Positions 42,018-46,211 of a stretch of DNA of 46,211 bases are shown in pieces. The translations under genes and the position numbers were made by a program. A model generated the notes under the pieces. It worked only from the letters and a program-made list of their open reading frames with translations, had not been told where the DNA came from and ran no database searches. Position 1 is the first letter of the stretch; each line of letters starts with the position of its first letter. Source of the stretch: Solidesulfovibrio magneticus (lineage in GTDB: Bacteria > Desulfobacterota > Desulfovibrionia > Desulfovibrionales > Desulfovibrionaceae); contig DLGG01000126.1 of assembly GCA_002482565.1 (NCBI GenBank), forward strand, positions 1 to 46,211, written 5' to 3'.

Positions 42018-43442
42018 ATGAAGTGCCGACTGTTTACACGGATGCTGCCACTGTGGGCCATGTTGTCCCTGCTGGCCGCATCATCCGTCCAGGCCAAGGA
42101 AAACGTCGTCGAGGCCCTGCCCCTTGCCGTCGAAGCGTATGTCTACGGCTATCCGCTGGTCACCATGGAAATGACGAAGCGCGTGCTCACCAATGTCGCC
42201 AAGCCGGAAGCCATGGCCGCGCCCATGGGCCAGTTCCTGAGGCTGCGGGCCTACCCCGCCGTGGAGGACCGGCAGGTGACGGCCCCCAACGCCGACACCC
42301 TCTACACCACCACCTGGCTCGATGTTTCCAAGGAGCCCTGGGTGATCAGCCTGCCGGAGGCGAGCGGCCGGTACTATCTCTTCCCCATGCTCGACGCCTG
42401 GACCAACGTCTTTGCCTCGCCGGGCAAGCGCACCACCGGAACGGGGCCGCAGCAGTACGCCGTCACCGGACCGGGCTGGAAGGGCAAGCTGCCGGCAGGG
42501 GTCAAGGAATACAAGTCGCCGACGGCGTTGGTCTGGGTGCTTGGCCGGATCTACTGCACGGGAACGCCCGAGGATTACGACATCGTGCACAAGATGCAGG
42601 ACGCCATTTCAGCCGTGCCGCTCAGTTCTTACGGCAAGCCCTATACGCCGCCGCCGGTCACGGTCGATCCGTCCATCGACATGCGCACCCCGGTCCGGGA
42701 GCAGGTCAACGCCCTCAGCGCCGTGGATTACTTCAATCTGCTGGCCAAGCTCCTCAAGGACAACCCGCCCGCGCCGGCCGACAAGGCCATGGTCGCCAAA
42801 TTGGCCAAGCTCGGCATCGAACCGGGCAAGCCGTTTGACGCCGGCAAGCTCGGCCTCTTGGCCAAGAACGCCCTGGCCATTGTGCCGACGGTGGCCCAGG
42901 AGCGCATCAAGCTGTGGATGAAGGAAGGCATTTTGACCGGCGAAAACCGCTTTGAAAACGGCTGGCTGATCCTGGGCAAGTGCGGTTCGTACGGCACGGA
43001 CTACGTCCAGCGGGCCATGGTCACGTATTACGGCCTGGGGGCCAACCTGACCCAGGACGCCGTGTATCCGACCTCCGAGGGGCCAAGCCTGATTGGAACC
43101 TATTCCGGAGAAAAAAAGTACGTCATGCGTTTTCCCAAGGGCCAACTGCCGCCGGTGGACGGCTTCTGGTCGCTGACGATGTATGACAAGGACTATTATT
43201 TCGTCAAAAACCCCATCAACCGGCAAAGCATCAGCGCCCGCGACAACCTCAAGGCCAATGCGGACGGTTCGGTCGATCTGTACATCCAAAACGAGAATCC
43301 CGGCCCGGACAAGGAGTCGAACTGGCTGCCCGCGCCCAAGGACACCTTTGTGCTCATGCTGCGGATGTATTGGCCCAAGGAAAAAACGCCGTCGATTATC
43401 AACAACACCTGGAAGGTCCCCGAGGTCAAGGCCGTGAACTGA
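42018..43442 (+). CDS. Secreted DUF1254/DUF1214 domain protein
   Basis: The 474-residue protein has a signal peptide (LPLWAMLSLLAASSVQA) and two family domains: DUF1254 (about 25-170, AVEAYVYGYPLVTMEMTKRV, APNADTLYTTTWLDVSKEPW) and DUF1214 (about 350-470, MRFPKGQLPPVDGFWSLTMY). Homologs are periplasmic with no known activity in most cases. AAGGAG precedes the ATG. It is followed by a terminator and stands alone. Confidence 0.92.
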   Translation: MKCRLFTRMLPLWAMLSLLAASSVQAKENVVEALPLAVEAYVYGYPLVTMEMTKRVLTNVAKPEAMAAPMGQFLRLRAYPAVEDRQVTAPNADTLYTTTWLDVSKEPWVISLPEASGRYYLFPMLDAWTNVFASPGKRTTGTGPQQYAVTGPGWKGKLPAGVKEYKSPTALVWVLGRIYCTGTPEDYDIVHKMQDAISAVPLSSYGKPYTPPPVTVDPSIDMRTPVREQVNALSAVDYFNLLAKLLKDNPPAPADKAMVAKLAKLGIEPGKPFDAGKLGLLAKNALAIVPTVAQERIKLWMKEGILTGENRFENGWLILGKCGSYGTDYVQRAMVTYYGLGANLTQDAVYPTSEGPSLIGTYSGEKKYVMRFPKGQLPPVDGFWSLTMYDKDYYFVKNPINRQSISARDNLKANADGSVDLYIQNENPGPDKESNWLPAPKDTFVLMLRMYWPKEKTPSIINNTWKVPEVKAVN

Positions 43443-43456
43443 GCCTTCTCCCGAAA

Positions 43457-43494
43457 TGCAAAGGGGCCTCTCCAGACCGAGAGGCCCCTTTGCA
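43457..43494 (+). terminator. Strong hairpin after the DUF1254 gene
   Basis: TGCAAAGGGGCCTCTC and GAGAGGCCCCTTTGCA form a perfect 16-bp stem around CAGACC, 14 bases after the stop. The T-run is poor (GACATTTT) but the stem makes termination or 3' protection likely. Confidence 0.75.
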
Positions 43495-43623
43495 GACATT
43501 TTGCCTATGCGTAGGCTCGCTGTTGTCCCCCTGGCTGATGGGCCAGAGGCAAGGGTCTCTTAAATCGCCCGATCTACCACGGAACCAATCCGCGCCGCTT
43601 CCCCTTACCCCTTTTCTTCGGTT

Positions 43624-43664
43624 GGGGAGTCCGGGGGCCTCAGGCCCCCGGACGCCGGAGGCAT
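43624..43664 (-). repeat. GC-hairpin repeat, copy F
   Basis: Read on the minus strand from the stop at 43691: a purine-rich lead, GATGCCTCCGGCGTCC, hairpin GGGGGCC-TGA-GGCCCCC, GGACTCCCCAACC, then GAAGAAAAGGGG. One core base differs from other copies. Confidence 0.88.
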
Positions 43665-43690
43665 CTTTTCTTCTTCTCCCTCGCTCCCCC

Positions 43691-43858
43691 TCACTTGCCG
43701 CATGGCGCGTCCGCGCCGCTTTCGGCCAGGGACTGGGCCAGCAGCCGGTCGGCCAGTTCCTGGATGGTGTGGCGGGCCGGATCGAGGCCGATGGAGACGG
43801 CCAGTTCGAGGATCTTGTCGCCGGTCTTTGCCGCGTGCCGAATCTTTTCGTAGTCCAT
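43691..43858 (-). CDS. Small hypothetical protein (55 aa)
   Basis: Not recognised. The frame gives a mostly helical 55-residue protein (MDYEKIRHAAKTGDKILELA, ending AESGADAPCGK). An alternative start 20 codons upstream (43918) gives 75 residues, with a slightly better ribosome site (AAGGGCGT). It lies 100 bases downstream of the PilZ gene on the same strand and ends before repeat copy F, which supports it being a real transcribed gene. No function is suggested. Confidence 0.5.
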   Translation of the reverse strand: MDYEKIRHAAKTGDKILELAVSIGLDPARHTIQELADRLLAQSLAESGADAPCGK

Positions 43859-43958
43859 CGCTAACCGCGCCGCGCCTGGGTTGAGGGAAAGCCGGAAGAT
43901 TCCGGTCTGGTCCAGCATACGCCCTTGGCGGGGCGGAGGCAACGGCCCAGGGCGGGGC

Positions 43959-44393
43959 TTAGTACTTGACGATGCGCCGGATGTCGCCGGACGAGATGGC
44001 CAGAGGGCGGGTGAAGAGCAGGCCGAATTCCTGGCCTTTGATCCAGCGCACGACGCTGGGAATATATTGGGCCAGTTCGCCGAAAGGCTGGAGCTGCGGA
44101 TTAAAGGCCACGGTCTGGTCCACGGCAAGCTCGACGGGCATGTCTTCGTCCAGGCAAAGCCGCGCGCCGTCGCGGCTGAGGTCGCGGATGAGCACGTCGG
44201 CGCAGGTCGTGGCGGTTTGCAGCCGTCCCCGGTGGAGCAGGGCGGTTTCATCGATGCGCACGCGCTTGGCGGCGCGCCGGTCGCCGCAGTCGCGACAGCG
44301 CCAGTAGGAGCTGTCGGCATCGGCCAGGGGCGTGAACTCCTGCCAGGTCGAACGGCCGCACTGGGGGCAGTTTCGGTATTCGAGGAGCGCCAT
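43959..44393 (-). CDS. PilZ domain protein with N-terminal zinc ribbon
   Basis: A 144-residue protein. Residues 9-36 hold a C4 zinc ribbon (CPQC and CRDC). A PilZ domain follows with the c-di-GMP-binding residues: RxxxR at 40-44 (RAAKR) and DxSxxG at 71-76 (DLSRDG). It is therefore likely a c-di-GMP receptor; the zinc ribbon may bind nucleic acid or another protein. The start is supported by MALLEYRNC with a modest AAGG upstream; the longer upstream frame is not needed. The C-terminal part KGQEFGLLFTRPLAIS completes the beta-barrel. Confidence 0.85.
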   Translation of the reverse strand: MALLEYRNCPQCGRSTWQEFTPLADADSSYWRCRDCGDRRAAKRVRIDETALLHRGRLQTATTCADVLIRDLSRDGARLCLDEDMPVELAVDQTVAFNPQLQPFGELAQYIPSVVRWIKGQEFGLLFTRPLAISSGDIRRIVKY

Positions 44394-44562
44394 GGTTGGG
44401 CCTTGGGCACGTCTGGCCGTTAGGGGGACAATTAATTGCCTGAAAATGGTTATCATGCCATCGTTGGCGGCACAAGCGTCGCCCCTGGCCGTCCGCGTCT
44501 TGACGGCCCGGATGCAAGGCTTATCCATGGAAGGTCGGCCCCGCGCCGGCAAAGGAGCGCCT

Positions 44563-44964
44563 ATGGCAGGCCTACTGGCCAGGCTCATGGAAATGGCCGG
44601 CAAACGCGACGACCTCGTGGTCACCGAGGTCGACGACATTGATAGCTGGGGTTTTTTGCTGTTTCGCGACGGACGCTACCATATTTACGTCAACCGTTCG
44701 ATTCGGGACTTCCGCAAGACCATGATTCTGGTCGATGAGCTGGGGCATTATGCCTTGCGACGGCGTTTTGCCCGGCGCGAGCGACTGCCCGGCGGGGCCG
44801 AGAATCTTGTCGAGCGCATCCGCCAGGACAAGGCCTGCGACGCTTGGGCGGCCAAATTCAGCAAACGGCTGCTCTATTTCGTGCGCCGTGGCCTGCACGG
44901 CGGCACCTCGCGCCGGCCCAGGCAGGGGCGCTACGATCCATCCTGGCGGCTGCCGGTCAAATAA
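44563..44964 (+). CDS. ImmA/IrrE-like protein with altered metallopeptidase motif
   Basis: A 133-residue protein resembling the ImmA/IrrE/DUF955 metallopeptidase family. Residues 52-66 (KTMILVDELGHYALR) occupy the place of the catalytic helix, usually HExxH, and 88-104 (QDKACDAWAAKFSKRLL) the following E-x-EAN/D-FAAELL helix. The first His of HExxH is Asp58 here, so zinc binding and peptidase activity are doubtful. The ATG at 44563 has AAGGAG six bases upstream; the longer upstream frame is rejected. No helix-turn-helix or toxin gene is adjacent. Family assignment is moderate. Confidence 0.65.
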   Translation: MAGLLARLMEMAGKRDDLVVTEVDDIDSWGFLLFRDGRYHIYVNRSIRDFRKTMILVDELGHYALRRRFARRERLPGGAENLVERIRQDKACDAWAAKFSKRLLYFVRRGLHGGTSRRPRQGRYDPSWRLPVK

Positions 44965-45092
44965 GCGGGATGCGTCCTGGGGCGGGAATCGTCCCTGGGC
45001 AGGGCGGGCGACTCGCGTTCGGCCTTCCGGGGACATGGCTTCACGTCATGCGAAAGCGGATGAAGGCGGACGCCGGCAGTGCCGGCCGACTG

Positions 45093-46211
45093 TCAGCAGT
45101 CGGCTGACAGCCGCGCAAGCAGAACGGCCAGCCGGTGTTCGTAGCGGTGGCCGGCGGCGATGGCCTCCCGCCAGGACGCGGCCAGATCGGCCCGGAGTTG
45201 GGGCTGGGCCAGCAGGCTGGCGGCCAGGGTTCCGGCCTGCTCCGGCGAAGCGTAGCAGATGGGCGCGGTCAGGGCGGCCGGGAACAGTTCCAGGCCCGGG
45301 GTCGCGTCGGTTATAAGGCAGCCGCCGGCCGCCCAGACGTCGAAATGGCGCTGGGTGAGTCCCCGGGGCAAAAGCAGGCTGGTGGCGTTTAGCGTCACCC
45401 CGGCTCCTGCGTAGAGGCCCGGCAGCGCGCCGTAGTAATCCACGGGCGGGCACAGGGTGACGCCCTCGGGCAACAAGTCTCGCCAGCCCTCGTCGCCGTG
45501 GACGACAAGCGGCATAGCCCCGGCCACGGCGGCTAGCGCCCCGGCCCGCAGGGCCAGGGAGGCCGTCTCGGCCCCCAGCCCGGCGGCGCGGCCGGCCTTG
45601 CCGGGCCATAGCGCCCCGGAGTCCAGTTTTTCCGCCCACCAGAAATAGTCCGGCCGCTTGCCGGCCGCGACCATGGCCCGGGCCGTGTCCGTCAGCCCGT
45701 CCGGCAGCCGACAGCCGGCGAAAAACGTGTTACGCCCGGCAAAGGCGCTGCGCCCGACAAAGACCGCCCGGTCGGCCAGTTCCGGCGTCGGCGTGGCCGA
45801 AAAGAAATGGGCGCTCGCCCCAAGCGGCAGATGCAGGGTCCGGTCGGCCCCAAGACGGCGTAGCGGTTCGATAAAGCTGTTGTCGGTGACGGCGATGAGC
45901 GCGCGCTTCCAGAAGCCGCCGCGAAAGCGGCCCAGTATATGGAATGGGTTGTCCACGAACCAGATGGCCAGGGGAACGCCGGCCTCGGCCGCAAGGGCGG
46001 CGGAAATTCCCTCGTCATCCAGGCCGGCCCCGTTTATGGAGAGCAGAGCGGACGGCGTTTCCCGGGAGAGCAGCCCGGCCAGGGCGGCCGGGCAGGCTTC
46101 GGGCGCGATGTCGATGGCCGGCCGGCCAAGGGCCGTCAGCGCCCGGGCGATTTCCGGCTCAAGCAGGCCCGTTGCCGGGCGCGGCAGGATGACCCCGGGG
46201 CTGCGCGCGGC
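45093..46211 (-). CDS. Glycosyltransferase family protein, CgeB/DUF3880-like (partial)
   Basis: The frame is open to the right edge of the window, so the N-terminus is missing; 372 codons plus stop are visible. The segment GVPLAIWFVDNPFHILGRF resembles the DUF3880 region of CgeB-like glycosyltransferases. The C-terminal part (LYAGAGVTLNATSLLLPRGL, RHFDVWAAGGCLITD) is the GT-B sugar-nucleotide-binding end. It probably transfers sugar onto a surface or flagellar target. Internal GTG codons are not starts, because coding continues upstream. A CCGACTG/CAGTCGG hairpin overlaps the stop (45089-45106). Confidence 0.75.
   Translation of the reverse strand, partial: AARSPGVILPRPATGLLEPEIARALTALGRPAIDIAPEACPAALAGLLSRETPSALLSINGAGLDDEGISAALAAEAGVPLAIWFVDNPFHILGRFRGGFWKRALIAVTDNSFIEPLRRLGADRTLHLPLGASAHFFSATPTPELADRAVFVGRSAFAGRNTFFAGCRLPDGLTDTARAMVAAGKRPDYFWWAEKLDSGALWPGKAGRAAGLGAETASLALRAGALAAVAGAMPLVVHGDEGWRDLLPEGVTLCPPVDYYGALPGLYAGAGVTLNATSLLLPRGLTQRHFDVWAAGGCLITDATPGLELFPAALTAPICYASPEQAGTLAASLLAQPQLRADLAASWREAIAAGHRYEHRLAVLLARLSADC

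Noticed and set aside
45093..45956. Complete 287-residue gene starting at 45956
   Set aside because: The codon there is an internal GTG; coding of the same protein continues without a stop to the window edge.

Overview
The window is a stretch of a GC-rich bacterial chromosome. Its gene content and gene order (tuf-rpmG-tRNA-Trp-secE-nusG-rplKAJL-rpoBC, many polar amino-acid ABC transporters and diguanylate cyclases, a CooF-like multi-cluster ferredoxin, a flagellin-like gene) look like a member of the Desulfovibrionaceae (Desulfovibrio/Solidesulfovibrio type). That assignment is inference from protein style and synteny; no rRNA is present. The density of long antisense open frames is a consequence of the strong GC bias at third codon positions.

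Layout. 1-12539 is a housekeeping block on the + strand: the end of EF-Tu, L33, tRNA-Trp, SecE, NusG, L11, L1, an L10 leader RNA, L10, L7/L12, an intercistronic terminator/attenuator, RpoB and RpoC, closed by a terminator. 12627-17330 carries signalling and motility genes: a membrane diguanylate cyclase (-), a hybrid histidine kinase (+), a YbiI-type DksA/TraR zinc finger (+) and an orphan flagellin-like gene (-) with a sigma-28-like promoter. 17637-24333 holds glutamine-dependent NAD synthetase (-), a periplasmic-sensor GGDEF protein (+), a TPR-methyltransferase fusion (+) and a GNAT acetyltransferase (+). 24382-29024 is a minus-strand amino-acid ABC operon (binding protein, permease, ATPase, permease) followed, across a composite repeat, by a GlcD-type FAD oxidase. 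29507-31072 is an AT-richer, cysteine-rich thaumatin-like secreted protein. 31346-33221 (-) has a PleD-like REC-GGDEF regulator and a DMT exporter; 33341-35776 (+) is a cassette of a GltD-like flavoprotein, a four-cluster ferredoxin and a TPR protein. 36085-39710 (-) is a second amino-acid ABC operon preceded by an aminotransferase. 39892-43442 (+) has an AI-2E/PerM family membrane protein, a Sel1-repeat protein and a DUF1254/DUF1214 protein. The right end has a zinc-ribbon PilZ protein and a small ORF (-), an ImmA/IrrE-like protein with a changed HExxH motif (+) and a partial glycosyltransferase (-) running off the window.

How it fits together. Three GGDEF proteins and a PilZ protein indicate dense c-di-GMP signalling, with inputs from a periplasmic amino-acid-type sensor, a response-regulator domain and a membrane sensor. 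Two amino-acid importers sit near amino-acid/2-hydroxyacid catabolic enzymes. The most unusual non-genic feature is a dispersed family of structured repeats (six clear copies plus one degenerate): a purine-rich lead, a conserved core and a long GC hairpin. Most copies lie at gene 3' ends with the same polarity, and one pair forms a 172-bp inverted composite. The most unusual genes are the thaumatin-like protein, the orphan flagellin-like protein, the altered IrrE-like protein and the flavoprotein-ferredoxin-TPR cassette.
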